Source: Lachnospiraceae bacterium (GTDB taxonomy: Bacteria > Bacillota > Clostridia > Lachnospirales > Lachnospiraceae). Taken from it: 64,000 nucleotides of DNA. The stretch lies in the NCBI GenBank assembly GCA_017455525.1, contig JAFTAP010000078.1:1-64000 (forward strand), written 5' to 3'. Both the position numbers and the translations under genes were made by a program. The notes beneath the pieces are model-generated. The model did no database searches. It was not told the origin of the DNA and saw only the letters and a list, made by a program, of their open reading frames with translations. The first letter of the stretch is position 1. Every line of letters starts with the position of its first letter. This document shows, one piece after another, positions 43,716 to 52,358 of the stretch.

Positions 43716-45791
43716 CTACTTATCAAGAAACTCCCTCTGCATCTGTATCTCCTTAGGAACCTCCGCCCCTGCCTTCTCGATCTTGGAATAAACTATCTCC
43801 ATGAGACGCAGCTTCTGCGCCCGCTTGATATCGAATCTCTCTATGAGCTTCTGGTAAGCAGGGCTTGAGGTCTGAAGCCTCGCCCTTATCTCGCTCGTGA
43901 ACGGGCAGAACCTGAAGAGTATGTCCCTCGATACCTTATTAAGCCTTAGCGAACCTGCGCTCTCATACATGACATAGTTCATATAGTCCGCTACGAATAC
44001 TGCCTTTGCCGAGTTTCTCGCCGACTGAAGCTGCGCCTTTATCTTCTCCCTGAGATCCGGCGACAGCTCGTGATTCTTCCTGTAAAACTGTAAATAATCG
44101 GAGAATAAGGACGTAAGCGAGGGCGTCGTCACATCGTTCCAATGCACTCCCTGCTCCCTTCTGCACATCTCCCAGCGGAACTCCCCCGCAAGGCGTAATA
44201 CATGCGAGCTTGCTTCCTTATCAAGGAATGCCGGCATCATCATGCGTCCCGGAGTATTGCGGTATGCCCCCGATATCTCCTGCCAGAGTCCCGATCTGGT
44301 ACCTCCCACGGGCATCAGGATAATATACGGCAGTATCTCCGTATCTATAAATTCCCTCGTAACCCCTATGTCTGTATTTGAATAGACTATCTGCCTCGTA
44401 AAGCAGCTGTAGTCTATATTCCTGATCATATCGAGAGCTTCATGTACCGCCTTATGGGTAGTAACGCTTGTCTCCGGCGGTCTTAACGTGCTCTCCTCCG
44501 TGAATACGGGTACGAAGGTAGTGATTCTGCCGTATGTTATGCGGGAGCCGAGCTTCATGAAATTATGTATTTCAAATGAAGTCTTCGCCTTCCTGTCATT
44601 TGTGAGGCGCTTCATCTCCTCCTGCTTTATCTCGCCGTCGTCATACCTCTGCTTCAAGTACTTCGGCCATTCCATGTCAAATTCATTCTTGGAAGGCTCG
44701 ACCTTGCCGTCAAATATGAGCTTCATCCACTCATACGCCGTGACCACGTTTCCCTCGGGATCGGGCTCGTATGCCGCTGCAAGCTTCTTCAATTCCTGAG
44801 TATTTCCCTTGCCCGCGAGCTTCTCATCCATGAAGCCGAAATAAAAGAACATCTTCAATACCAGCGGTACGTCCCTGTCCACAAGGCTGTGGAAGAAAGC
44901 CCCTTCGTATATATCATAGAATATGTCGGATATCTGCCTTCTCATGTGCCTCACGGCGTCATCCGTTGAAGTCTTATCAGACAGCGCCGCATATTTCTCC
45001 ATCAGATTCCTGAAGGTTTCAGCCTTCTCATCGTCTATCTCGGAATATTCGAGTATCTTATCAAGCGAACCTTCCATGCTTTCATTCGCTGCCTTAGCGG
45101 AAGCCGCGCCTGTCTGATCGTCATTAGCCTCTTCATCTGCTTCGCCGTCCTCCGGGATATCTCCTGCCTGTGCATCCTCTGCGGACCCATCTGCAAGGTC
45201 TCCCGCCTCATTATCCTCCATAAGGGTAAGCTGCATCTCGTACTCACTCTTCTTGTCTATAAGCTCCGCAAGTATCGGAGCCAGCTCCTGCATATATTCA
45301 TAAGTATAGAGTATTGTCCCCGTACAGAAGCCTATGTCCTTCGACGGAAGCAGCTTCATTATCGACCTGAAGTAATCATTGCGCCATGCGTGAAGGTCGT
45401 ACTTCTTCTTATCATCCGTCCCTATCATGTCCGCAAGCTCCCGGCAAGCCTCTATATGCTGGGCGGTCTTCTCAAAAAGGCTCTGTATCGAGGATATGAC
45501 GGCGTTAGTGATGAGCGGCGTGATCTGCGGATTAGACCGTATCAGTACTCTTACGTTATCCTCACTGTGGTATGAATAAGAGACGACCATAGAATCTTCC
45601 TTAGCCTCATAGTCGAAGCGGTACTTCTCTCCGGGTGTCTCAAAAAGCCCGATTATAGAGCCGTAAGGAAGCTCTATTGCCACGCTCCCTGACGTGGCAA
45701 TAAAAGAGCCCTTTATGACTATCTCGAGCTCTTTCACCCTCTCATTAGAGGCATGCAGTATATCGCCTGATTCTATAGTTTGCTTCGCCAT
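43716..45791 (-). CDS. Large cyclic-nucleotide-binding-domain protein, effector part unknown
   Basis: A 691-residue soluble protein. Residues 1-110 look like a CRP-type cNMP beta roll (GDILHASNERVKELEIVIKGSF, ELPYGSIIGLFETPG, SYSYHSEDNVRVLI). A strongly acidic low-complexity stretch near 185-230 (EDNEAGDLADGSAEDAQAG) separates it from a long helical part with no helix-turn-helix. YSNTDIGVTREFIDTEILPYIILMPVGGTRSGLWQEI and REQGVHWNDVTTPSLTSLFSDYLQFY are distinctive but unknown to me. No Shine-Dalgarno precedes the ATG, and an extended -10 ends only 7 bases upstream, so its mRNA may be leaderless. Confidence 0.65.
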   Translation of the reverse strand: MAKQTIESGDILHASNERVKELEIVIKGSFIATSGSVAIELPYGSIIGLFETPGEKYRFDYEAKEDSMVVSYSYHSEDNVRVLIRSNPQITPLITNAVISSIQSLFEKTAQHIEACRELADMIGTDDKKKYDLHAWRNDYFRSIMKLLPSKDIGFCTGTILYTYEYMQELAPILAELIDKKSEYEMQLTLMEDNEAGDLADGSAEDAQAGDIPEDGEADEEANDDQTGAASAKAANESMEGSLDKILEYSEIDDEKAETFRNLMEKYAALSDKTSTDDAVRHMRRQISDIFYDIYEGAFFHSLVDRDVPLVLKMFFYFGFMDEKLAGKGNTQELKKLAAAYEPDPEGNVVTAYEWMKLIFDGKVEPSKNEFDMEWPKYLKQRYDDGEIKQEEMKRLTNDRKAKTSFEIHNFMKLGSRITYGRITTFVPVFTEESTLRPPETSVTTHKAVHEALDMIRNIDYSCFTRQIVYSNTDIGVTREFIDTEILPYIILMPVGGTRSGLWQEISGAYRNTPGRMMMPAFLDKEASSHVLRLAGEFRWEMCRREQGVHWNDVTTPSLTSLFSDYLQFYRKNHELSPDLREKIKAQLQSARNSAKAVFVADYMNYVMYESAGSLRLNKVSRDILFRFCPFTSEIRARLQTSSPAYQKLIERFDIKRAQKLRLMEIVYSKIEKAGAEVPKEIQMQREFLDK

Positions 45792-45798
45792 GTAATAA

Positions 45799-45807
45799 AT
45801 AATACCA
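45799..45807 (-). promoter_or_regulatory. Extended -10 placing a start point at the cNMP-domain ATG
   Basis: TGGTATTAT on the minus strand is an extended -10 whose end is 7-8 bases from the ATG at 45791. Transcription would begin at or one base before that ATG. Confidence 0.5.
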
Positions 45808-45822
45808 TATTTGAGGATATTT

Positions 45823-45831
45823 TGATATAAT
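45823..45831 (+). promoter_or_regulatory. Extended -10 promoter of upp
   Basis: TGATATAAT is a perfect extended -10 box facing upp, giving a leader of about 80 bases. It lies 16 bases from the opposing promoter of the cNMP-domain gene, so the two polymerase sites overlap. Confidence 0.6.
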
Positions 45832-45917
45832 AAAGTAGCTTGCGAGCCACTATACCCTATCCGGGTCAGTCATATCACAGTCTGGGACAGGAGAAGGCCC
45901 GCAGAATGGAGGCCATT

Positions 45918-46565
45918 ATGACAGACTTTTCAATGAATAAAAACATCCAGATATTCGATCATCCCCTTATACAACATAAGATAACAAGACTCAGGGATAA
46001 ATCCACGGGCACGGCGGAATTTCGGAAACTCATAAATGAAATTGCTATGCTGATGGGCTATGAAGCTTTAAGGGACCTTGAGCTTGAGGACATAGAGGTT
46101 GAGACTCCCATAGAGAAATGCAAGTCACCTAAAATAAAGGGTAAAAAACAGGCAATAGTGCCGATCTTAAGGGCAGGTCTTGGCATGACAGATGGTTTGC
46201 TGAATCTGCTTCCGACCGCCAAGGTAGGTCACATAGGGCTATACAGGGACGAGAATACCCACAAACCTCACTCCTACTACTGCAAGCTTCCTAATCCGAT
46301 AGATAAGAGGATAATCATAGTCACCGATCCGATGCTTGCAACAGGCGGCTCGGCGATAGATGCTATAAAATTCATTAAAGAGCGTGGCGGAAAGAAGATC
46401 AAGTTCATGTGCATCATAGCCGCCCCTGAGGGATTGAAGGCCTTAAGCGAGGCTCACCCCGACGTGCAGATATACGTGGGACACCTCGACAGGGAGCTGA
46501 ATGAAGACGCATATATATGCCCGGGACTTGGTGATGCGGGCGACAGAATCTTTGGAACTAAATAA
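45918..46565 (+). CDS. upp: Uracil phosphoribosyltransferase
   Basis: It joins uracil and PRPP to UMP in pyrimidine salvage. The protein begins [25 protein letters not shown], a standard start for Upp, with [36 protein letters not shown], the PRPP loop [18 protein letters not shown] and the uracil-binding end [22 protein letters not shown] five bases before the ATG at 45918 decides the start over an ATG four codons upstream. Length (215) is normal. It stands alone with its own promoter and terminator. Confidence 0.95.
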   Translation: MTDFSMNKNIQIFDHPLIQHKITRLRDKSTGTAEFRKLINEIAMLMGYEALRDLELEDIEVETPIEKCKSPKIKGKKQAIVPILRAGLGMTDGLLNLLPTAKVGHIGLYRDENTHKPHSYYCKLPNPIDKRIIIVTDPMLATGGSAIDAIKFIKERGGKKIKFMCIIAAPEGLKALSEAHPDVQIYVGHLDRELNEDAYICPGLGDAGDRIFGTK

Positions 46566-46583
46566 TAAGCCGTAATTATTTAT

Positions 46584-46618
46584 GGGCAGCCGTTGATTTG
46601 CGGCTGCCCCTTTTATTT
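46584..46618. terminator. Strong bidirectional terminator between upp and the mutarotase gene
   Basis: gggcagccg (46584-46592) pairs with cggctgccc (46601-46609) around an 8-base loop, followed on the plus strand by cttttattt. On the minus strand the stem is followed by ATAAATAATTA, so it may also end the transporter operon. Confidence 0.88.
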
Positions 46619-47054
46619 AATCTACTACCACGCCTTTTTTAAGGATTATATTCGCATATAGCGCTGACTCGCCGGTCTGAATCACGACTGAGGAGTGCTC
46701 CTTCGTCTTGTCGTAAAACTCCCACTTGTCGATTTCTTCAAAGCAGGCGTCGCCGCGGTCGTCGTATTTCCTCACTATCTCCTTATAGGTATCCCAGATA
46801 GGGGTTTCTACGGTATCGCCCTTGACTACCGCCATGAGCGTTACAGGATGATCCACATAGGTATCAAGCGGGAAGACCTGCAGTATCGCATCGAGTATCT
46901 CCGGCACTCCGTGTCCGTCCATGCGGATGACCTTCTTGCCATAAGTGGTTCCGGGGAAATTGCCGTCGCCGATAGTGAGCTCGTCAGTGTGCCCCATCTC
47001 GCATAAGATTTTAAGAAGCTCCGGCGGTAAGATCTTAGGTATTCCTTTTAACAT
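46617..47054 (-). CDS. RbsD/FucU-family sugar mutarotase
   Basis: A 145-residue protein that speeds anomer exchange of a pyranose. KGIPKILPPELLKILCEMGHTDELTIGDGNFPG carries the conserved His and Asp of the family, and GHGVPEILDAILQVFPLDTYVDHP follows. The length and LPPELLKILCEMGHTDE form fit FucU/fucose mutarotase more than RbsD (about 130). AAAGGAG precedes the ATG. It ends the ABC-transporter operon, so it conditions the imported sugar. No fucose isomerase or aldolase is nearby; ribose or another sugar remains possible. Confidence 0.82.
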   Translation of the reverse strand: MLKGIPKILPPELLKILCEMGHTDELTIGDGNFPGTTYGKKVIRMDGHGVPEILDAILQVFPLDTYVDHPVTLMAVVKGDTVETPIWDTYKEIVRKYDDRGDACFEEIDKWEFYDKTKEHSSVVIQTGESALYANIILKKGVVVD

Positions 47055-47087
47055 AGTCCTTCTCCTTTATTTGTTTTTATATTAAGA

Positions 47088-47113
47088 GTGGCTCTCTCCG
47101 AAGAGAGAGCCAC
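47088..47113. repeat. 11-bp perfect hairpin before the mutarotase gene
   Basis: gtggctctctc (47088-47098) pairs perfectly with gagagagccac (47103-47113) around cgaa, a stable tetraloop. No T-run follows on the minus strand and the mutarotase ribosome site comes 20 bases later, so it looks like an mRNA processing or stabilising stem that sets the mutarotase level relative to the binding protein. Confidence 0.75.
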
Positions 47114-47232
47114 GAGATAACTTTACGTTGCTATATGACTACGCATAGCTCCGCTGCTTCGCAGCTCTCGCTCTGCTACAAGCATTCACAATCCGGGCTG
47201 TCGCCCTTCTTGCTCATGCTTGTTCGGGTCAT

Positions 47233-47277
47233 AAAGTCATAATGCTTATCATGCGAGCATGAACGCATTCTGACTTT
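47233..47277. repeat. Inverted repeat immediately after the binding-protein stop codon
   Basis: aaagtcataatgc (47233-47245) pairs with gcattctgacttt (47265-47277) at 12 of 13 positions, with an inner atgc/gcat. The rest of the 170-base gap contains smaller stems such as gctgc-ttc-gcagc. There is no T-run, so protection of the abundant binding-protein mRNA end is likely. Confidence 0.7.
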
Positions 47278-47285
47278 CTTCCCCT

Positions 47286-48569
47286 TTAGTCATATAAGTT
47301 CGGAGCAATCGTATCATCGTTCATGTTCGATGCATCATACCAGTAACCGGCTGTAGGGAAGTCCTCAACCTTGTCGCCGTTTGCTGCCATCGTCAGAGCA
47401 TAGATCGCATAGTAACCCATCATAAGAGGAGACTGAGTAACTGCACCATACATCGTGCCATCCTCGATAGCGCCCTTGATGATAGAACCGGCATCGAAAC
47501 CAACACCGATCACGTCTCCGCCTGCTGCATCAGTACCAAGGATAGAAAGGTTAGCATCTGCCGCAAGCACACCCTCTGCTGCGGTCTGGTTTGATCCGAA
47601 GATACCGATCGTGTCAGACTTAGACATGATTGCCTGTGCTGCTGTAGAGCAAAGCTCAACCGTCGTCTGTGCAGGAACAGAAACCTCGATGACTACATCT
47701 GTGTCGCCGCTGTCAGCGCCCTCTGCTGCGTTTACATAGAACTCATTACCCTCGACTGAAACTGTCTTGCCGTCAGCCTGAATAAGAGAGATCATCTTAT
47801 TAACGAAGCCAAGTCCACGCTGCTGGATGTTAAGAGCCGTAGCGTCCTGGTTAACCTCACCGATACGAACCTGTGAGTCAGCAGAAGCGATAACGTCCTT
47901 AATAGCTGTGTACATATTCTCAGCAGCAACCTCGCCTGCCTGAGTATTGTCTGTAGCGACAGTCGCAACTACAGATCCCTCGGGAGCGTCAGCAACACCT
48001 GTATCGAAGCAGACTACAGGGATACCCTTGTCCGCGCAGTCCTTAAGAGAATCAAGAACTGATGTGGTATCGCAAGCTGCAAGTGCGATTCCGGGAGGGT
48101 TGCTGTTGATATCGCTGTTCAGCATGTTAACCTGGTCAGCTATATCTGACTCAGAGTTAGGGCCGTGTGCGTCATAATCAACGCCAAGCTCTTCCTTAGC
48201 CATGTCCATACCCTTAAGTGCTGCCTGCCAGTAGGTTGACTGGAAAGACTTAACGTCTACAGGGAACTTGTAAGCTTCCTTAGCTGTTACGCCGTCAAAC
48301 TGTGTGCCGCCGGTGAACTCGCCTGATCCGCCTGTTGCTGCAGGAGCTTCCTCCTCTGCGGGAGCTGCTTCCTCTTCTGCAGGAGCCTCTTCCTCTGCAG
48401 GAGCTGCTTCCTCTTCCGCGGGAGCCGCCTCTTCCTCTGCAGGAGCTGCTTCCTCTTCTGCCTCTGCTGCAGGCTCTGCTGCGGGCTCAGCTGCTGTGCC
48501 GCCGCAGCCTGCGAGCAATGACATTACCATTGCTGCGCTAAGTAACGTTGCCAGTAATTTCTTTTTCAT
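47286..48569 (-). CDS. Sugar ABC transporter substrate-binding lipoprotein (RbsB-like)
   Basis: A 427-residue exported protein. The signal peptide KKLLATLLSAAMVMSLLAGC ends in the lipobox LAGC. Residues 25-82 are an Ala/Glu/Pro repeat linker (units AEEEAAP). The periplasmic-binding-protein type 1 domain starts FPVDVKSFQSTYWQAALKGMDMAKEELG, with ALAACDTTSVLDSLKDCADKGIPVVCFDTG and DTIGIFGSNQTAAEGVLAA. Relatives bind ribose, xylose, allose or other monosaccharides; the ligand is not clear. It has its own promoter besides the operon one. The extended linker is unusual in length. Confidence 0.9.
   Translation of the reverse strand: MKKKLLATLLSAAMVMSLLAGCGGTAAEPAAEPAAEAEEEAAPAEEEAAPAEEEAAPAEEEAPAEEEAAPAEEEAPAATGGSGEFTGGTQFDGVTAKEAYKFPVDVKSFQSTYWQAALKGMDMAKEELGVDYDAHGPNSESDIADQVNMLNSDINSNPPGIALAACDTTSVLDSLKDCADKGIPVVCFDTGVADAPEGSVVATVATDNTQAGEVAAENMYTAIKDVIASADSQVRIGEVNQDATALNIQQRGLGFVNKMISLIQADGKTVSVEGNEFYVNAAEGADSGDTDVVIEVSVPAQTTVELCSTAAQAIMSKSDTIGIFGSNQTAAEGVLAADANLSILGTDAAGGDVIGVGFDAGSIIKGAIEDGTMYGAVTQSPLMMGYYAIYALTMAANGDKVEDFPTAGYWYDASNMNDDTIAPNLYD
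48343..48485. repeat. Coding tandem repeat (Ala/Glu/Pro linker)
   Basis: Units of 15-24 bases encoding AEEEAAP/AEEEAP recur about seven times in the binding-protein gene, e.g. gaggaagcagctcctgcag on the coding strand. The count could vary between strains by slippage. Confidence 0.8.
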
Positions 48570-48619
48570 AACTTCTCTCCTTCTTAAAAAAATTTTTGCT
48601 TATATATGAAGCACGGTTA

Positions 48620-48649
48620 ATTGTGCTACATACCATATTGATTTGTCAA
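48620..48649 (-). promoter_or_regulatory. Internal promoter for the binding-protein gene
   Basis: On the minus strand TTGACA (48649-48644) is followed after 18 bases by CACAAT (48625-48620). A leader of about 45 bases leads to AAGGAGAG and the ATG. This allows extra binding protein beyond the permease/ATPase transcript. The 196-base gap upstream of it holds short stems (aaacgct/agcgttt) and no gene. Confidence 0.6.
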
Positions 48650-48765
48650 ATCGGGCGATGCGCCTTTTAAAACGCTCAAGGAAAGCGTTTCAAAACCCCT
48701 TACGGGGTACGCCCCTGCGGGCCTAGGCAAATACGGATCCGAACCTGCTGATGCAGTTTCGTCTC

Positions 48766-49746
48766 CTATTGTTCCTTCGCCATCCTTCTTCTCTTCGCCA
48801 CGTCTATCATAACGGCTCCGATAAGGACTATGCCTGTGATTATCTGCTGCCAGTTAGCCTGTAAGCCGACATAGGGAAGCCCGGTCTTAAGGAGCACTAT
48901 GACGAAGACTCCTGCGAGAGTTCCTATCACGGAACCATATCCGCCGGTAGCCGACACGCCTCCTACGAAGACGCCGCCGATAGCGTCAAGCTCAAGTCCT
49001 GCGCCTGTTCCCGGCTGTACTGTAGGTACGACCGCCGCATAAGCTATGGCTGCAAGTCCTGCGAAAAGCCCGCAGATAACGTAAGCCATCACATGATAGA
49101 ACTTAACATTAACGCCTGAGAGCGTCAGAGCCTCTTTATTGCTTCCTATACCTATCGTATAACGTCCGAACTTCGTATGATTAAGCACGAACTCCATGAC
49201 AAGGACGAGTATCACGCATACAAGGAAGCCTATCGGGATCTTCAATGCATTCCTGCCCGTGCCGAAGGTCAGCTTGAATATTGAATGGAACCAGCCTCCG
49301 GGCTGTTTATTCGTAGGCCAGGGCGTAGCCATGACCATCGAGCTTATTCCTCTCGTTATCATGCAGGTACAGAGTGTAGCAAGGAATGGCGGAAGTCCCA
49401 TGACTCCGATGAGAGTACCGTTCACTGCACCTACGACTACTCCGAAGAGCACGCATATAAGCATAGCGAGCGCAACCGGACAGTTATAATCCCTTACAAG
49501 CCTTCCCGCAACCAATGCGTAGCACACAAGTCCCGTGCCTATCGACAGGTCAACTCCTGCCGTGATAAGCGGAAAAGTAACCCCAATCGCCATTAAGATA
49601 TCGTAATAAGAGAAATCTAGCATCGACAGTATCGATGAGTATTTCCTGAACTCCGGACTGAATATCATATAAATGACTACCAGAGCTATGATGACGAGGA
49701 GCACTATGAACCTCTGATCTGATAAAAGTGATTTTTTCTTAGTCAT
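48766..49746 (-). CDS. Sugar ABC transporter permease (RbsC/AraH type), second of two
   Basis: A 326-residue BPD_transp_2 membrane protein with about nine hydrophobic segments. FPLITAGVDLSIGTGLVCYALVAG and LPPFLATLCTCMITRGISSM are conserved RbsC stretches, and IGIGSNKEALTLSGVNV is the cytoplasmic EAA-like loop that contacts the ATPase. It ends in TAG. It pairs with the permease at 51267-52241 to form a heterodimer, a less common arrangement than the RbsC homodimer. Confidence 0.92.
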   Translation of the reverse strand: MTKKKSLLSDQRFIVLLVIIALVVIYMIFSPEFRKYSSILSMLDFSYYDILMAIGVTFPLITAGVDLSIGTGLVCYALVAGRLVRDYNCPVALAMLICVLFGVVVGAVNGTLIGVMGLPPFLATLCTCMITRGISSMVMATPWPTNKQPGGWFHSIFKLTFGTGRNALKIPIGFLVCVILVLVMEFVLNHTKFGRYTIGIGSNKEALTLSGVNVKFYHVMAYVICGLFAGLAAIAYAAVVPTVQPGTGAGLELDAIGGVFVGGVSATGGYGSVIGTLAGVFVIVLLKTGLPYVGLQANWQQIITGIVLIGAVMIDVAKRRRMAKEQ

Positions 49747-49757
49747 TGTCTCCTCCT

Positions 49758-51254
49758 TTAAGCGATGTCCCGCGTTGCCCTGTCCATGATCTTTTCCTGC
49801 GTAGCCTCTGATATGTCAAGCTCGCCGGTCTTCTTACCCTCGCACATGATGACTATCCTGTCACTCATACGAAGTATCTCCGTCATCTCGGAAGAGATCA
49901 TTATTATCGATTTGCCCTCTTCCGCAAGCCTGTTCATAAGCTTGTATATCTCATTCTTCGCTCCGACGTCGATACCTCTGGTCGGCTCGTCGAATATAAG
50001 TATGTCGCAGTTCCTTACAAGCCATTTCGCTATGACGACCTTCTGCTGGTTACCGCCTGAAAGGTTGACTACAAGCTGGTCTGCGCTCGGCGTCTTGGTT
50101 GCAAGCTCCTGGATATACTTCTCGGTTATCTTCTTCTCTTCACCCTTATTTATGAAGATGCCGTTCATGTATTTCTCAAGGGTTGCCATCGTGGAGTTCT
50201 CCGTTATGGTCTTCTGCACGACGATACCGTATCTCTTCCTGTCCTCGGAGAGATAACCTATGCCATGCTTAACGGCATCCTGAGGAGAATTTATCGTGAC
50301 CTTCTCGCCGTTCACATAGATGTCGCCGCTCGTCTTCGGGTCTGCTCCGAATAAAGCCCTCGCCGTCTCCGTGCGTCCTGCTCCCATAAGTCCCGAGAAA
50401 CCGAGTATCTCGCCCTTGCGAAGCTCAAAGCTTACATCCTGAACCATCCTGCCGGCATTTAAATGCTCAACCTTTAACACTACCGGTGCGTCCTTCGCAA
50501 CCTTGCTCTCCGTCTTAGGAGTCTCATAGATTACACGACCGACCATCATGTTGATGATGTCTTCCTTCGTGCAGTCCTTCGTGATAAGAGTGCCTACATA
50601 TCCGCCGTCTCTCATGACCGTGACGCGGTCTGTTATGACCTTGATCTCGTCCATGCGATGCGAGATATAAACTATCGCAAGACCTTTCTCCCTAAGATCC
50701 CTTATTATAGTGAAGAGATCTTCTATTTCTTTCTCCGTAAGCGCTGCCGAAGGCTCGTCGAAAATGATGACCTTCGCCTGATGGGATATAGCCTTCGCTA
50801 TCTCGCACATCTGCTGCTTACCGACCGTGAGGTCGCTCATCTTATCCCTTGGATTGATGTCGATATGAAGCTCATCGAAAAGCTTCTTCGATTCCTCGAT
50901 CATCTTCTTATCATCGATCTTGAAGCCCTTCATGAACTCGCGTCCGATGAATATATTCTGCGCAACCGTAAGGTCGCCTATCATGTTAAGCTCCTGATGC
51001 ACTATGACTATTCCTGCGTCCTGAGCCTCTCTTGTATTCGCGAACTCGACTTCCTTTCCCTCGAAGGTGATCGTGCCGGAGTCCTTAGTATATATGCCGG
51101 TCAGCACTTTCATAAGAGTTGATTTGCCGGCTCCGTTCTCTCCCATGAGCGCATGAACCTCGCCGCACCTCACATCGAAGTGAACATGGTCTAGCGCATG
51201 AACGCCGGGGAAAGACTTATCTATTTCTTCCATTGTAAGAATCGCGTCAGCCAT
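49758..51254 (-). CDS. Sugar ABC transporter ATP-binding protein (RbsA/MglA type, tandem domains)
   Basis: A 498-residue double ATPase. The first domain has the Walker A GENGAGKST near residue 38, signature SDLTVGKQQMCEIAKA and Walker B VIIFDEPSAAL. The second domain has GLMGAGRTETARALFG in place of a strict Walker A, and LSGGNQQKVVIAKWL then ILIFDEPTRGIDVGAK. This degenerate second site is normal for carbohydrate-uptake CUT2 transporters. It lies between two permease genes with gaps of about 12 bases. Confidence 0.94.
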   Translation of the reverse strand: MADAILTMEEIDKSFPGVHALDHVHFDVRCGEVHALMGENGAGKSTLMKVLTGIYTKDSGTITFEGKEVEFANTREAQDAGIVIVHQELNMIGDLTVAQNIFIGREFMKGFKIDDKKMIEESKKLFDELHIDINPRDKMSDLTVGKQQMCEIAKAISHQAKVIIFDEPSAALTEKEIEDLFTIIRDLREKGLAIVYISHRMDEIKVITDRVTVMRDGGYVGTLITKDCTKEDIINMMVGRVIYETPKTESKVAKDAPVVLKVEHLNAGRMVQDVSFELRKGEILGFSGLMGAGRTETARALFGADPKTSGDIYVNGEKVTINSPQDAVKHGIGYLSEDRKRYGIVVQKTITENSTMATLEKYMNGIFINKGEEKKITEKYIQELATKTPSADQLVVNLSGGNQQKVVIAKWLVRNCDILIFDEPTRGIDVGAKNEIYKLMNRLAEEGKSIIMISSEMTEILRMSDRIVIMCEGKKTGELDISEATQEKIMDRATRDIA

Positions 51255-51266
51255 TTTATTCCCCCC

Positions 51267-52241
51267 TTAGTTCTTCCTGCGGCGCGCCATGACGTCCGCA
51301 TAAACGACTACGATAACTATGATTCCTGTAACAATAAGCTGTATATCCTTAGCAAATCCAAGAGCAAGTATGCCCTCCTGCAGCAGCGATATGATAAGAA
51401 CGCCTATGACCGTGCCGCCTATGGAAGCAAGTCCGCCTGCCATCGATGTACCGCCCATGACGCAGCCAGCGATCGCTTCGTTATTATACTGATCGCCGTA
51501 TCCGGGCTGCACCGTCGTATACGCTCCTACGAAGAAGATAGCCGCTATGCCGACCAATGTACCGCAGATAACGTAAGCGAGCATCTCCCATTTCTTCGTG
51601 TCAACACCGGAAAGCCTTACCGCTTCACGGTTGCTTCCTAAGCATAGGATGTATCGCCCCGGCTTCGTATTATTAAGGACGACCATACAGATAAACGCCG
51701 CTATAAGGAAGATCACAAGTCCTACAGGAAATCCGTTGTAGCTGACTAAATTCCTGAACCATCCGTTCACGGGATCGGTTGACAAGGGCCAGCTTATCGA
51801 TTGTGTCTTCGTGTAAACCGCAGCTATGCCCTTTGCGATATTCATCGACGCCATAGACACGATGAAGGGCGGTATCGTCCAATATGAAACCAGATATCCG
51901 TTGAATACGCCAAACAGGAATCCTATCAGTATACTCATGATCAGAGACACGATTACGGGCGCTCCCTTGAACACCATCGTATAGCCCGAGATCAGTCCGC
52001 AGCAGAACATGACCGGCCCTATCGAGAAATCAATACCTCCCGTCGCTATGACGAATGTAACTCCAAGTGACAGGAACCCTAGGAAATACACGTAATTCAT
52101 AACGCTCATGATACGCGCTTTTCCGAAAAACCCCGGCACCATCAAGCAGAAAGCCACATACATCAGGATCAGCACACAGAATAATATCACTCTGTTAAAT
52201 CCTACCTTTCTCACAAAAGGATTCTGTTTGATCTTATCCAC
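51267..52241 (-). CDS. Sugar ABC transporter permease (RbsC type), first of two
   Basis: A 324-residue BPD_transp_2 protein. LGVTFVIATGGIDFSIGPVMFCCGLISG and IPPFIVSMASMNIAKGIAAVY are the RbsC hallmarks; CLGSNREAVRLSGVDTKKWEM is the coupling loop, and EAIAGCVMGGTSMAGGLASIGGTVIGVLI completes the C-terminus. It is the first gene of the transporter operon, headed by a promoter with a LacI-type operator at its start point. The two permeases are clearly related but differ along their length, so each may contribute to substrate choice. Confidence 0.92.
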   Translation of the reverse strand: MDKIKQNPFVRKVGFNRVILFCVLILMYVAFCLMVPGFFGKARIMSVMNYVYFLGFLSLGVTFVIATGGIDFSIGPVMFCCGLISGYTMVFKGAPVIVSLIMSILIGFLFGVFNGYLVSYWTIPPFIVSMASMNIAKGIAAVYTKTQSISWPLSTDPVNGWFRNLVSYNGFPVGLVIFLIAAFICMVVLNNTKPGRYILCLGSNREAVRLSGVDTKKWEMLAYVICGTLVGIAAIFFVGAYTTVQPGYGDQYNNEAIAGCVMGGTSMAGGLASIGGTVIGVLIISLLQEGILALGFAKDIQLIVTGIIVIVVVYADVMARRRKN

Positions 52242-52292
52242 ATTTCCCTCCGTTCTTTGAAACTATTGATTTTCGTTCATTTTTTATATAAA

Positions 52293-52339
52293 CGAAACGT
52301 TTCGCCCTATACTCTACTATAAAAATTGCCCAATGTCAA
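52293..52339 (-). promoter_or_regulatory. Transporter operon promoter with LacI-type operator
   Basis: Minus strand: TTGACA at 52339-52334, 17-base spacer, TAGAGT at 52316-52311, and the palindrome cgaaacgtttcg at 52304-52293, which covers the expected start point. The identical 12-mer lies in the kinase promoter at 59559-59570. The LacI gene ends just upstream. Confidence 0.82.
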
Positions 52340-52358
52340 GACATTAGCGTGAGCTTAC

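Noticed and set aside
45832..45917. A riboswitch or attenuator in the upp leader
   Set aside because: The 80-base leader has no terminator-like hairpin or recognised aptamer.
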